DNA of 64,000 nt. It comes from Syntrophomonas sp. Its GTDB lineage: Bacteria; Bacillota; Syntrophomonadia; Syntrophomonadales; Syntrophomonadaceae. Each line of letters starts with the position of its first letter. Within the stretch, counting starts at the first letter, position 1. The DNA lies in NCBI GenBank assembly GCA_016841245.1, contig JAENZN010000008.1, forward strand, positions 78,204 to 142,203, given 5' to 3'. Position numbers and translations under genes: made by a program. The notes beneath the pieces are model-generated. The model had not been told where the DNA came from. It saw nothing but the letters and a program-made list of their open reading frames with translations, and did not search any database. This document shows positions 53,970 to 62,879 of the stretch, one piece after another.

Positions 53970-55061
53970 TCACAGCTCGGCAGCATTTTCAATAATATTA
54001 AGCAGCAGATCCCGTCCCGGATTGTCAATTATCTCATATCCACCTATTCCTCGGGGTAAAACAATTCTTAGAATTTCATCCTGGACTTTCTTATCATTAA
54101 GCATACCTTCGTAAATATCTTCCGCATTATAATCGGGGAAAGACATGGCCATACCCAGTTCTTTAAATAATGCGGTTATCCTTTTTACCGAGCAGTCGTC
54201 CAGCAAATCCATCTCCCGGGACAATAGAGATGCAATTAAAGTACCTATCGCAACGGCCTCTCCGTGTTTTATGCTTTTATAGTTGCCAAGTTTCTCCAAA
54301 GAATGGCCAAATGTATGACCCAAATTCAAAACCATTCTTAATCCAGACTCTCTTTCATCTTCAGCTACTATTTCGCTTTTGATTTTTACACATCGATAAA
54401 CGATTTCCTGTACCGCAGCCTGTTCTCTCTCTTTAAGCATTAAAGCTTTTTCTTCCAGCAACTGAAATAATGCCCGATCATATATTACCCCGTATTTTAC
54501 CACTTCGCCCAAACCCCCACGATACTCATCTTCTGCCAGGGTGGTCAAAGTCATGGTATCAATAATCACCAGAGAAGGCTGATGAAAAGTCCCAATCATA
54601 TTTTTTCCCCGAGGGTGATTAACAGCTGTTTTACCTCCCACACTGCTATCTACCTGCGATAATAGGGTGGTAGGCACCTGTATGCAGCGTATCCCCCTCT
54701 GGTATATTGAAGCAGTAAAACCTGCTAAATCTCCCACCACCCCTCCCCCGAGGGCAAGAATCAAACTGGATCGTTCCAGACCAGCCGTAACCGCTTCATC
54801 CAGCATACGGTTAACCTGCCGCAAATTTTTATATTCCTCTCCATCGGGTATAAGCGCAGTGTGAACTTTCATACCTGCTGATTGAAGTGCATGTATGACT
54901 CGTTCACCATAAAGGGAAAAAACCAGCGGGTTGCTGATAATCATAACCTTTCGTTTACCTATGCTTCTCTCCAGCAATCGACCGGTTTCCTCCAGTATTC
55001 CTGCTGCAATTATCACTTTATAAGACCTGTCCAATCCCAGGTCAACCCAGACTTCACGCAC
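53970..55061 (-). CDS. aroB: 3-dehydroquinate synthase
   Basis: NAD- and metal-dependent enzyme that converts DAHP to 3-dehydroquinate. Motifs in the 363 residues: LALGGGVVGDLAGFTASIYQRG, the NAD and phosphate site; QVPTTLLSQVDSSVGGKTAVNH, the catalytic lysine region; and LNLGHTFGHSLEK with the metal-binding His. The GTG start has AAAGG about 10 nt upstream. Last gene of the aroC-aroK-aroB run. Confidence 0.97.
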   Translation of the reverse strand: MREVWVDLGLDRSYKVIIAAGILEETGRLLERSIGKRKVMIISNPLVFSLYGERVIHALQSAGMKVHTALIPDGEEYKNLRQVNRMLDEAVTAGLERSSLILALGGGVVGDLAGFTASIYQRGIRCIQVPTTLLSQVDSSVGGKTAVNHPRGKNMIGTFHQPSLVIIDTMTLTTLAEDEYRGGLGEVVKYGVIYDRALFQLLEEKALMLKEREQAAVQEIVYRCVKIKSEIVAEDERESGLRMVLNLGHTFGHSLEKLGNYKSIKHGEAVAIGTLIASLLSREMDLLDDCSVKRITALFKELGMAMSFPDYNAEDIYEGMLNDKKVQDEILRIVLPRGIGGYEIIDNPGRDLLLNIIENAAEL

Positions 55062-55094
55062 TATTGGTCATCCTTTCCGTACAGAATTAAAAGC

Positions 55095-55625
55095 TTACCC
55101 TACCCTGCGGTTATTGGTTTTTTTGACCAACTGAATTATTTCCTGGACAATCTTATCCATTTCCTTACCGCTGGTATCAATCCGGTAATCAGCCAGCGCG
55201 TAATAGTCCTCACGATCGTTTAACATTTTTTCTATATCTTCTGCTCCCAAGTTTTTTTTCAACAAAGGTCGACTACCCTTCTTGCGGTTTACCCGAGCTA
55301 ATATAACCCCGGGATCTGCATCCAGACAAATAAGTATGCCGCTGTTTCTTAAGGCCTCGACATTTTCGCTATTGAGAACTACCCCTCCGCCCGTTGCAAT
55401 CACCAAATTGCTGCGCTGGCCCAGCTTTTGAGACATCAATTGTTCCTCCGAGCGAAATCTTATTTCTCCATGCTTCTTAAATAGCATAGGGATACTCATC
55501 CCGGTTAACTTCTCAATTTCGCGGTCCATATCGACAAATTGCATTTTCAGCCTTTCCGCCAGCTTGATTCCAATGGTACTCTTACCTGTACCCATAAATC
55601 CAATTAATATTATATTTTTTCCCAT
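55095..55625 (-). CDS. aroK: Shikimate kinase
   Basis: Phosphorylates shikimate. The 176 residues have Walker A IGFMGTGKSTIG near residue 8, the shikimate-binding DMDREIE and FRSEE segments, TGGGVVLN, and the lid region RKKGSRPLL with its Arg. The start is ATG 55625, with AAAGGTG 6 nt upstream, overlapping aroC by 16 nt; a GTG two codons earlier lies within that site. The overlap implies coupling with aroC. Confidence 0.96.
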   Translation of the reverse strand: MGKNIILIGFMGTGKSTIGIKLAERLKMQFVDMDREIEKLTGMSIPMLFKKHGEIRFRSEEQLMSQKLGQRSNLVIATGGGVVLNSENVEALRNSGILICLDADPGVILARVNRKKGSRPLLKKNLGAEDIEKMLNDREDYYALADYRIDTSGKEMDKIVQEIIQLVKKTNNRRVG

Positions 55626-56797
55626 TTCCACACCTTTTCTAAATAAGTCCGGTAACTACTTAACGACTGTTCTGTTTCTCTCATACTGTCTCCGCCAAAC
55701 TTTTCCATGAATGCGCCGGCCAGAATGTAGGCCATCATAGCTTCTCCTACTATAGAGGCTGCAGGCACCGCACATACATCGCTTCTTTCTATTACCGCCT
55801 TCTCAGCACACCATGTTTCAGTATTAACACTGCTCAGTGGTTTCATTAAGGTCGGTATAGGCTTCATATAAGCTCGCGCCCATAATGTTTCACCATTGCT
55901 TATACCGCCTTCGATTCCACCGGCCCGGTTGCTCTGTCTATATATACCCCTATCCTGGTGGTAATAAATTTGATCGTGTACCTGGGAGCCCAGGCTGGTC
56001 GAACTGACAACACCATCTCCAACTTCTACACCTTTTATAGCCGGTATACTCATCAGCATACCCGCAATCCTGCCATCCAATTTCCGATCCCAGCTCACAT
56101 GGCTGCCCAGACCGGGCGGTACCCCTACTGCTCCAGTAACGAAGCATCCTCCCAGAGATTCGCCAGCCTCTATGGCCTGGTTTATGGTCTCTATCATACT
56201 GACTTCCATTTCCTTACTGCAGCAGCGTACTGCTGAGGCTTCAACCAGGTTATGAAATTCAGACAAGTTTTCAGGGTTAATCTCATAGCCCGGATAATTC
56301 ACTGCACCTATAGCAATTACCTCGCTATAAATATATATGTTAAAAGCGGCCAATAATTGCTTAAAAAATGCGCCGGCCGCAACCCTGGCAGCAGTCTCCC
56401 TTGCACTGGCCCGCTCCAGCACATTACGCATATCGGAATGATTATACTTCATAGCGCCAGGCAGATCAGCGTGACCAGGTCGGGGTCTTTTCACTGCTTT
56501 ATCATCAATATTCTCACATACTCCCGAGCCCATAATGTCCTGCCAGTTTTTATGATCCTGATTGGGTATGACAAAAGATATAGGGCTGCCTAAGGTGATG
56601 CAATTTCTAACCCCCGAGTAAATTTCCAGCTGATCGCTCTCAATTTTCATTCTTGCTCCCCGGCCATGTCCTTGCTGGCGTCTGCTCAGTTCTTTATTGA
56701 TATATTCTTCGTTTATCTTTAGACCAGCCGGCATACCTTCTATGATGCCTACCAATCCTCTCCCATGAGATTCTCCGGCAGTGTAAAATTTAAGCAA
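55610..56797 (-). CDS. aroC: Chorismate synthase
   Basis: Reduced-FMN-dependent lyase that forms chorismate from EPSP. The 395 residues include TAGESHGRGLVGIIEGMPAG at the N-terminus, RRQQGHGRGARM, the FMN-site segment RPRPGHADLPGAMKY, RASARETAARVAAGA and GGIEGGISNGE. The start is TTG 56797 with AGGAGG upstream. It precedes aroK. Together with aroE, aroB and aroQ, the window encodes shikimate-pathway steps 2-5 and 7; DAHP synthase and aroA are elsewhere. Confidence 0.97.
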   Translation of the reverse strand: MLKFYTAGESHGRGLVGIIEGMPAGLKINEEYINKELSRRQQGHGRGARMKIESDQLEIYSGVRNCITLGSPISFVIPNQDHKNWQDIMGSGVCENIDDKAVKRPRPGHADLPGAMKYNHSDMRNVLERASARETAARVAAGAFFKQLLAAFNIYIYSEVIAIGAVNYPGYEINPENLSEFHNLVEASAVRCCSKEMEVSMIETINQAIEAGESLGGCFVTGAVGVPPGLGSHVSWDRKLDGRIAGMLMSIPAIKGVEVGDGVVSSTSLGSQVHDQIYYHQDRGIYRQSNRAGGIEGGISNGETLWARAYMKPIPTLMKPLSSVNTETWCAEKAVIERSDVCAVPAASIVGEAMMAYILAGAFMEKFGGDSMRETEQSLSSYRTYLEKVWKWEKI

Positions 56798-56809
56798 AAC
56801 ACTTACCTC

Positions 56810-57316
56810 CTATTTTTTGATAATATATCCTCCCGTAAATTGTTTGGGCTCCATTACCACAATAAATGCCTCCGGCACTTTCTCATGGATCCGATCAGCC
56901 ACTTTTTTGGCCAGGTTGCGTTTGATAATAATATTTAAAACCAATTTCGGCCCTGCCCGTCCTACCGCTTCCCAGGTAGTAACTGGATAACCTGCTTCCC
57001 GAAGTTCATCAGCAAGATCAGAGCATTCCCGACCTATGGTTACCTGTACCAACCTGTAACCCAGGGCCAACCTTTCCTCCAGAAAACTTCCACAAAATAC
57101 TCCTAAAGAAAAACCAAGACAGAATACGGTTAGTTTTACCGGGTCATCAAGTGACCCCACTACCATACCCAGGGCAACTGTATAAACCAGTATTTCAAAA
57201 AATCCTATTATTGACGCTAATACTCTGTCCCCCCGTATGACCAGTATCATACGCACTGTTCCTAATGATACATCTATAATCCTGGCAAAAAATATAAATA
57301 ACAGCTGATAGATCAT
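56810..57316 (-). CDS. DUF2179/DUF5698 membrane protein (UPF0316 type)
   Basis: A 168-residue protein with three membrane helices (about 4-22, 35-55 and 62-80) and a cytoplasmic DUF2179 domain ending [19 protein letters not shown]. The N-terminal [16 protein letters not shown] is characteristic of UPF0316 proteins. Its function is unknown. It lies between aroC and the pilin gene, in the same orientation, with 12 nt to aroC, so it is carried on the aromatic-acid operon transcript. Confidence 0.87.
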   Translation of the reverse strand: MIYQLLFIFFARIIDVSLGTVRMILVIRGDRVLASIIGFFEILVYTVALGMVVGSLDDPVKLTVFCLGFSLGVFCGSFLEERLALGYRLVQVTIGRECSDLADELREAGYPVTTWEAVGRAGPKLVLNIIIKRNLAKKVADRIHEKVPEAFIVVMEPKQFTGGYIIKK

Positions 57317-57337
57317 GCTCTTTCCCCTCTCCTGATA

Positions 57338-57802
57338 TCACCAATTCTCCGGAGGTTGATCAGATATCCTGACTTTTCCTGCCACTGGATTTACTATTAT
57401 ATATCTTTTATCATTAAGCCCATTTTTAAGCACCACCGTTCCTCCTCCTGCCGGTGCTCCGGAAGGACTAAAACTGCATACGGGTATGCTGCCTATTCGA
57501 CTGGGAAAGGTAGGCACCCCTGCGTATTCAACCCCTTCAGCCAGGGTGTAGGTATCTGTTTCGTTCCGGTACCGGTTTACCGGCACATAAAACCGAATAT
57601 TACAGGGTTGGCCCTGGAGCATAGCCTGGCTTCGCGCGTAACGCAGTGTCCAGGCCAGTTGTGACGATGAGGTGTTTAGAGCATAATGCTGGTAGACTCT
57701 ATTAAGTGCAGGCCAGGACAAGGACAGACACAATGATACTATAAGTAAGACTACCAGCAGTTCGATCAATGTAAAGCCTTTATTATTTGATATAATGACC
57801 AA
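57338..57802 (-). CDS. Prepilin, GspH/FimT-like
   Basis: Prepilin of 154 residues with the processing site NNKG and helix FTLIELLVVLLIVSLCLSLSWPAL, Glu at +5. The C-terminal domain has SSQLAWTLRYARSQAMLQGQPCNIRF, the GspH/FimT pattern. The start is uncertain: TTG 57802 lies only 3 nt after GAGGAGG, and the following codons (GTC, ATT, ATA) are non-standard. It overlaps aroE by 20 nt. It is the only pilin away from the pilus locus and should use PilD at 45 kb. Confidence 0.83.
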   Translation of the reverse strand: MVIISNNKGFTLIELLVVLLIVSLCLSLSWPALNRVYQHYALNTSSSQLAWTLRYARSQAMLQGQPCNIRFYVPVNRYRNETDTYTLAEGVEYAGVPTFPSRIGSIPVCSFSPSGAPAGGGTVVLKNGLNDKRYIIVNPVAGKVRISDQPPENW

Positions 57803-58637
57803 CTACCTCCTCAAGTTCTGCCGCGGCAAAACTCTCTTGCAGAAGGATTTCCAGGGTAAGCAAAGCCTGGTTAATAAACATGGGCAAGCCATCAACGGTC
57901 TTAAGTCCATTTGATTCTGCCATATTAAGCAGTTTGGTTTTTCGCGGATTATATATGATGTCGCATATTACAGTTTCTTTTCTTATCCCAGCCAGATTCT
58001 CCAGCGGTGACACATCTACCCTTGGAAACATTCCTACCGGGGAACAATTAATGACTATATCGGTATCTGGTGCTAGTTGGTTAAAAACTGCCTGATTCAT
58101 CATAGCCGGAAATGCTTGAATACCTGTTTGAGCAGAAATAAATTCAGCCATTTTCTCAGCCTGCTGATAATCAACATCCAGAAAATTCGCCCTCAGCACA
58201 CCAGCCCGGGCCATTTCATAGGCAATCGATCTAGCTGCTCCACCAGCACCGATGAAAATAACCCTGCCCCGAGGGGTAGCTCCAGATTGTATTAAGCCTC
58301 TGACAAATCCTTGGCCATCAGTGTTATAACCTTTCAAAAGACCATCTTCATTTTTTATCAGGTTAACCGCCTGACATGCCCTGGCCGCTGGAGACAGTTC
58401 ATCTAAAAAGGGAATCACCTTTTGCTTAAAAGGTATAGTAACATTAAACCCTACAAAATCAAGGTTTTTTAGACTTTTCAGTACATTCTCCAGGTTATCT
58501 GCCCGGCTTTCAAAAGGCAGATAAATACAATTCAATTTTCTTTGCTTAAAAATACTATTGTACATAACCGGCGAAAGGCTGTGTCCAAGCGGGTTGCCAA
58601 TAATCGCCAGATATTTGGTATGACAGTTTATATCCAT
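57783..58637 (-). CDS. aroE: Shikimate dehydrogenase
   Basis: Reduces 3-dehydroshikimate to shikimate with NADPH. The 284 residues show GNPLGHSLSPVMYN, the substrate loop NVTIPFKQ with catalytic Lys, the KGYNTDGQGF Asp segment, the nucleotide-binding loop IGAGGAARSIAYEMARAG, NCSPVGMFP and GLPMFINQALL. It is first of the aro run on the minus strand, preceded by a family A repeat. Confidence 0.96.
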   Translation of the reverse strand: MDINCHTKYLAIIGNPLGHSLSPVMYNSIFKQRKLNCIYLPFESRADNLENVLKSLKNLDFVGFNVTIPFKQKVIPFLDELSPAARACQAVNLIKNEDGLLKGYNTDGQGFVRGLIQSGATPRGRVIFIGAGGAARSIAYEMARAGVLRANFLDVDYQQAEKMAEFISAQTGIQAFPAMMNQAVFNQLAPDTDIVINCSPVGMFPRVDVSPLENLAGIRKETVICDIIYNPRKTKLLNMAESNGLKTVDGLPMFINQALLTLEILLQESFAAAELEEVVGHYIK

Positions 58638-58665
58638 AATATTTTTCTCCCCCGGTAATATATTT

Positions 58666-58969
58666 AAGCGAATGCTTTATCATTCGCTCCAGACCGATGA
58701 CAGAAACCCTTAACAGGATCACCCCGTGCCGGGGGTTCGTGTAAGGCTCACAAATAATATGGAAACGAATCTCTGCGTTATTTTAAGAAGCCCGCTCAAT
58801 TAACGTACTCTATACGGGGACATTCCTTACCCGAAGGGAAGGTGTGTCCCCATACATCGATCCGTCTCAATCGTGGACTTCTTTCATGCCTTGATCTTCG
58901 CCTCTGTCATCGGTCTGTCATTTTGCTGACTTTATCAACAACCTGAAGCTAATGCTTTATCATTCGCTC
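58666..58969. repeat. Composite palindromic repeat, family A (copy 3)
   Basis: The borders are 24-nt direct repeats with one mismatch (58666-58689 and 58946-58969), each containing the hairpin-like GAATGctttatCATTC. Just inside are perfect 15-bp inverted repeats CAGACCGATGACAGA (58691-58705) and TCTGTCATCGGTCTG (58911-58925). The shared core AAGAAGCCCGCTCAAT...CTCAATCGTGGACTT, CATGCCTTGATCTTC and CAACAACCTGAA are present. The apex is interrupted by a family C repeat. Confidence 0.8.
58810..58856. repeat. Family C repeat nested in family A
   Basis: ACGGGGACATTCCTT, CCCGAAGGG and AAGGTGTGTCCCC form an imperfect hairpin inserted at the apex of the family A core, where other copies have only a few bases. 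Confidence 0.65.
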
Positions 58970-58982
58970 AATCAGCAACTCA

Positions 58983-59007
58983 TATTATTATTATTATTAT
59001 TATTATT
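58983..59007. repeat. TAT trinucleotide microsatellite
   Basis: About eight tandem TAT/ATT units just past the yqeG stop. May vary in length. Confidence 0.85.
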
Positions 59008-59033
59008 TTACCATTTATTTACATATTTATCTT

Positions 59034-59540
59034 TTATTTTTTGCCATGCAGCTCTCTGATTTTATGTATTACCAGACGCTCCATCATTCTTGAAATTTTA
59101 GTTCCAATAAATTCTCGATTATCCAGGGGTACTACCAGAATGGTCAATAGTCCGGCCCGATTTCCTCCCAGCACATCGGTAAATATCTGGTCTCCAATGA
59201 CAGCTGTTTCTTCTGGTTTTATACCCATTAACTGTACCGCCCGAAGAAAAGAGCGGGGGTTAGGTTTAGCTGCTCTATGAATATATGGAATATTCAGCCT
59301 CTGGGCAACGGTCAGAATACGTTTTTCACCATTATTGGATAGTATACAGGCTTTAAAACCGCCCTCGCTTATTACTTTAAACCATTCATCAACTTGAATA
59401 CTGATCTCGTTACTGTTCCATAAAGTAATAGTATTGTCCAGATCCAATATAAAACCTTTTATTTCCCTATTTTTTAGTTGTTCCAAGGAGATGTCCAGTA
59501 TAGACTCCACAAATATATCCGGGTAAAGTAATTTCAACAT
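59034..59540 (-). CDS. yqeG: YqeG family HAD phosphatase
   Basis: HAD-superfamily phosphatase of class IIIA type, 168 residues. Motif I is FILDLDNTITLWN, motif II ACILSNN, motif III KPNPRSFLRA, and motif IV VIGDQIFTDVLGGNRAG. The family substrate is debated; related YqeG/Gep4 proteins act on phosphatidylglycerophosphate. GAGG lies before the ATG. In many Firmicutes it precedes aroE, and that is so here, although a repeat of about 300 bp now intervenes. Confidence 0.92.
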   Translation of the reverse strand: MLKLLYPDIFVESILDISLEQLKNREIKGFILDLDNTITLWNSNEISIQVDEWFKVISEGGFKACILSNNGEKRILTVAQRLNIPYIHRAAKPNPRSFLRAVQLMGIKPEETAVIGDQIFTDVLGGNRAGLLTILVVPLDNREFIGTKISRMMERLVIHKIRELHGKK

Positions 59541-59594
59541 ATTTTTTTCCTCAAGTCTATTAAAATATTCTATATGAATTTAAAAAGCACCACC

Positions 59595-60599
59595 TTAAAA
59601 CTGGATTAGCAGTCCATCGCGAAGTATTTTGGCTGCTGATTCGGGATCCACCGGGTTAATAAAATAGCCGCTGGCTATCTCAACTGCGTTAGAAATTATT
59701 AGCCGGGGGATTATTTCTATATACCAGTGGTAACCATCCTGTTTGGATAAATTAACCGGGGCACTGTTTATCATAATATTATAAGAAGGACTTGCCAGAC
59801 ACTCCAGCATAGATCCTAAATATCCCTTTAGAACAGCCTGCAGATCTTTTATTTCAAGATCGTCTATATCAGCAAAATATTTCTGGTGTTTTTTAGGTAT
59901 GATCCAGGCTTCGTAAGAAAACCTGGCTGCATAGGGGCTTAGTATGATAAAATAATCGCTTTCATAAATAATCCTATCCTGCCTGCTCTCTTCTTCTATC
60001 ATTTCACACATTAAGCACCGACCATGCTCATGGAAGTATTTAGGCAAACCCTTATTTCTATCTGGCACCATAGGATAAGCCAGGATCTGACTGTGACTAT
60101 GATCCTGAGAAGCACCAGCAAATAATCCCCTGTTTTTGTATATTTGAATATATTTGATACGAGCATCCTCAGCCAGAGCTTTAAATCTCTTTTGCAGCAT
60201 TTTAAGCAGCAAAACGATCTGATCGGCCTCAAGTTCATGCAGCTGAATTCCATGCTGAGGTGTTTCAATCACTACTTCATGCTGACCCAGACCATTGCAG
60301 CGGCTGTAAATACCTGAAGATCTATATTCCAAATCCTCTGTTTTCATTGCGAACATCGCATACTTATTCGTTATAACCCTTACCAGCCATCCTGGCTGGT
60401 TGGGTAATGAAGCGTTGGGACGAAAGGCATCTAGCTCCCCGGTTGTAAGCGCTTCATTGCCCTCGCAAAAAGGGCATATCTCTTCCCCTAACAGAGATAC
60501 CGTGCTTTTGTTGATGGGAAAATCTGATGGTTTCAAGGCTTTTCCATTTACAATTAAAACCCAGCTATCTCTAACCATATCTCTACGAAGTTCAGTCAT
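59595..60599 (-). CDS. galT: GalT-family nucleotidyltransferase
   Basis: HIT-superfamily protein of 334 residues, probably a hexose-1-phosphate uridylyltransferase. A zinc site CPFCEGN lies near residue 35 and a second CXXC (CLMC) near residue 200. The nucleotidyl-accepting motif is HSHSQILAYP, with the active-site His before the second Ser-Gln. The substrate could be another sugar phosphate or an ADP-glucose type; the HSHSQ variant is less common than HPHGQ. I start it at ATG 60599, with GGGGGG 7 nt upstream. Confidence 0.8.
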   Translation of the reverse strand: MTELRRDMVRDSWVLIVNGKALKPSDFPINKSTVSLLGEEICPFCEGNEALTTGELDAFRPNASLPNQPGWLVRVITNKYAMFAMKTEDLEYRSSGIYSRCNGLGQHEVVIETPQHGIQLHELEADQIVLLLKMLQKRFKALAEDARIKYIQIYKNRGLFAGASQDHSHSQILAYPMVPDRNKGLPKYFHEHGRCLMCEMIEEESRQDRIIYESDYFIILSPYAARFSYEAWIIPKKHQKYFADIDDLEIKDLQAVLKGYLGSMLECLASPSYNIMINSAPVNLSKQDGYHWYIEIIPRLIISNAVEIASGYFINPVDPESAAKILRDGLLIQF

Positions 60600-60832
60600 T
60601 ACTACCCCCCCTGCAAAACCAGCACGACTGTAATCATTATTGATATTCAATCAGCTGCTTATGATTATGAAATACAATTATATCCCTCTGTGTATTATAA
60701 TGAAAATTAGCCGTATATTATACCTGATGATATTTCTATTATAGAATTTAAATACTATACTGGAGAGTCTATATCCTCTAATGTTCTTTTAAGCAGTTAT
60801 AATTTTGATTAAATTTGCGAAAGGGATATTAA

Positions 60833-61450
60833 ATGAAAAAACTTATACTTATGATAACTGTCATCTCTTTACTCCTATGCGGCTGCACTCCAGCAAAAAC
60901 CGGCCAGGATTCCAGCCATCAGCCTGGTACAGCAGTCACAAAAGCATCTGATTATTTCCCGGCAGTCCCAGGTAACCATTGGTCATATCTGGGAGAGGGT
61001 AATGAATATGCCTCCTTCACTCGAGAAGCAGTATACTCAAAAGGAAATCTGGTGCAATTCACCACAGACAACGGTGGAGCTACCACCGCAAACATATTTG
61101 AAATAGGAAACGATTATATAAAATCAGTATACCTGGAAGCCGAAAGTTATGAACCAGGCAATCTTCTCGAACAGAGTATCACGCCCAACGACGACACCAT
61201 ATTATTAAAAGAACCATTGGCAGTGGGCACCACCTGGAAAAACGGAGGTGATAAGCGTGAAATCGTTTCCATTAATACTACCTTAGATACTCCAGCCGGC
61301 AGCTTTAATGACTGCTTGAAAATCAAGATAAGCACTGAATATTCAACCACTTATGATTATTATCAAGCAGGCCTGGGCTTGATTAAAAGCGAGTTTTCCT
61401 CGGAGGGAACTATAATAACTTCTACACTGGAAGAATTCCGAATTCATTAA
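60833..61450 (+). CDS. Hypothetical lipoprotein
   Basis: A 205-residue lipoprotein with signal peptide MKKLILMITVISLLL and lipobox LLCGCTP. The mature part starts with a Gln/Ser/Thr-rich linker and then a beta-rich domain with YFPAVPGNHWSYLGEGNEYASF and GTTWKNGGDKREIVSINTTL, ending in YYQAGLGLIKSEF. This resembles generic extracytoplasmic domains of Firmicutes lipoproteins of unknown role. AAAGGGAT lies 6 nt before the ATG. It is a single gene with no operon partner. Confidence 0.8.
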   Translation: MKKLILMITVISLLLCGCTPAKTGQDSSHQPGTAVTKASDYFPAVPGNHWSYLGEGNEYASFTREAVYSKGNLVQFTTDNGGATTANIFEIGNDYIKSVYLEAESYEPGNLLEQSITPNDDTILLKEPLAVGTTWKNGGDKREIVSINTTLDTPAGSFNDCLKIKISTEYSTTYDYYQAGLGLIKSEFSSEGTIITSTLEEFRIH

Positions 61451-61703
61451 AGAGCTAATTATGTATACCTAATTTAAATTCCATCAACATCCAGGAGCTG
61501 TCAGTTTAGTCCCGGGAAATATTTTTTCGGCCTGGAAATCAAATAACCTTATTGAATGCTCCAGGCAGCCTGTGCGCCCTCTTCCTTGGGAAGCGGTGTA
61601 TTATATGCAATAACAGACATTCATGCAGGTTGTTTTCATACGGTCGCTTTAATAGAAAATGAAACCGTTAGACTGCGCCGCCCATGCCGGGCGTGCCAAA
61701 AAT

Positions 61704-61729
61704 AGCCTGCCGACAACAGTCAGCAGGCT
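61704..61729 (-). terminator. Intrinsic terminator of the acidic repeat protein gene
   Basis: AGCCTGCTGA and TCGGCAGGCT form a strong stem, followed on the minus strand by TATTTTT. It lies 58 nt past the stop of the 61.8 kb gene. The rest of 61451-61787 shows no gene. Confidence 0.75.
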
Positions 61730-61787
61730 CTAAAAAAATTCCCAAATTGCTTATTTACTTTTTTTATTAGACTTCTATCAATATTAC

Positions 61788-62879
61788 TTACCAGCTGTAA
61801 TCGAAGTCATCGTCATCATAATCATACTCTACAGATAGACGGTGATCATCTTCATCATACATTGTTCCGGTAATATCAGCCTTTTCACAATCGGTATCGT
61901 CTATTTCATGATAGATATCGTTTGCAATATCTTCCATGAGTTCTTCTATATCGGAAGCCCTCAGATCGCCAATATCATCATTATCGTTAGATTCGTAGAA
62001 ATCAAGCGTGATTTCAAACTCTACATCATCTTCATCTCCATCAACTTCTATCGATATTGCTATATCGTCATCATTAAAATAATCTTCGCCCGCTTCCTCA
62101 TAATCATCTTCCAGTTCATCTTCCAAATCATTCCAATCAACATCATCGTCATCATCCCAGTTATAGTCGTAATCTCCATCTTCATATTCTACAAAATAGC
62201 TGGATTTATCAGCATCTTTTAGTTTTCCGGTAATATCAGCATCTTCAAAATCAGTATCTTCAGCCTCATCTAAGATTTCATCTTCTACATCATCTAAGAA
62301 ATCTTCTATATCATCTTCGTCCAAGTCTTTCAAATCATCATACTCATCAGAATCATCAAAATCAAATATTATTGTGTAAGATATATCATCCTCATCACCG
62401 CTCAATTTTACTTCAATATCTATGTCCTCATCATCAAAATAGATATCTCCGGTGTCCTCAAAAGTATCAATAATCTCGTCTTCAATATCGTCTAAATCAT
62501 CACTGCTATCCTCAAGTTCATCTTCAAGGTCATCGATAATAGCCTGCAATGAAGCAATTTTCGTATTAAGGGCTGCTATTTCCTCCTCATTTTTAGAAGT
62601 GCTGTCATATACTAAAACCCGGTAATTAATAGAATCCCAGTATACACTGCATCCTATGTTTTCCATAAGCATACGTAATGGTACATATGTAGTATCATTT
62701 ATTATTAATGGCTGTTTTTCATCTGTTAATTGCTGTGCATTATAGTAGATTTGCACCCCCTGATAGGCTTGAACCGTCTGGGCAATAGTGGATGCAGCTG
62801 ACACACTGGAGGTCGTACCAAATGCAAAAATAAACGCCACAATCCAAACGATTACCCAACTTTTCCAAAAATTTTTCAT
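61788..62879 (-). CDS. Secreted acidic protein with stalk domain and two Asp/Glu-rich repeats
   Basis: Exported protein of 363 residues. The signal peptide runs to about residue 29 (SVSAAS). Residues 38-92 form a copper amine oxidase N-terminal (stalk-type) domain with NDTTYVPLRMLMENIGC and VYWDSINYRVLVYD. A short coiled coil (IAALNTKIASLQAIIDDLED) follows, then two homologous units of about 110 residues (about 130-243 and 250-363). Each ends in a DADITGKL/KADITGTM segment followed by a YxVEY...DYxW strand. Asp and Glu make up well over a third of these units. Calcium or metal binding is plausible but unproven. AAAGGAGG precedes the ATG. Confidence 0.82.
   Translation of the reverse strand: MKNFWKSWVIVWIVAFIFAFGTTSSVSAASTIAQTVQAYQGVQIYYNAQQLTDEKQPLIINDTTYVPLRMLMENIGCSVYWDSINYRVLVYDSTSKNEEEIAALNTKIASLQAIIDDLEDELEDSSDDLDDIEDEIIDTFEDTGDIYFDDEDIDIEVKLSGDEDDISYTIIFDFDDSDEYDDLKDLDEDDIEDFLDDVEDEILDEAEDTDFEDADITGKLKDADKSSYFVEYEDGDYDYNWDDDDDVDWNDLEDELEDDYEEAGEDYFNDDDIAISIEVDGDEDDVEFEITLDFYESNDNDDIGDLRASDIEELMEDIANDIYHEIDDTDCEKADITGTMYDEDDHRLSVEYDYDDDDFDYSW

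Noticed and set aside
61842..62222. A 126-codon plus-strand frame of Ile-rich hydrophobic sequence
   Set aside because: It is the complement of Asp/Glu codons of the acidic repeat protein, an artefact of codon bias.
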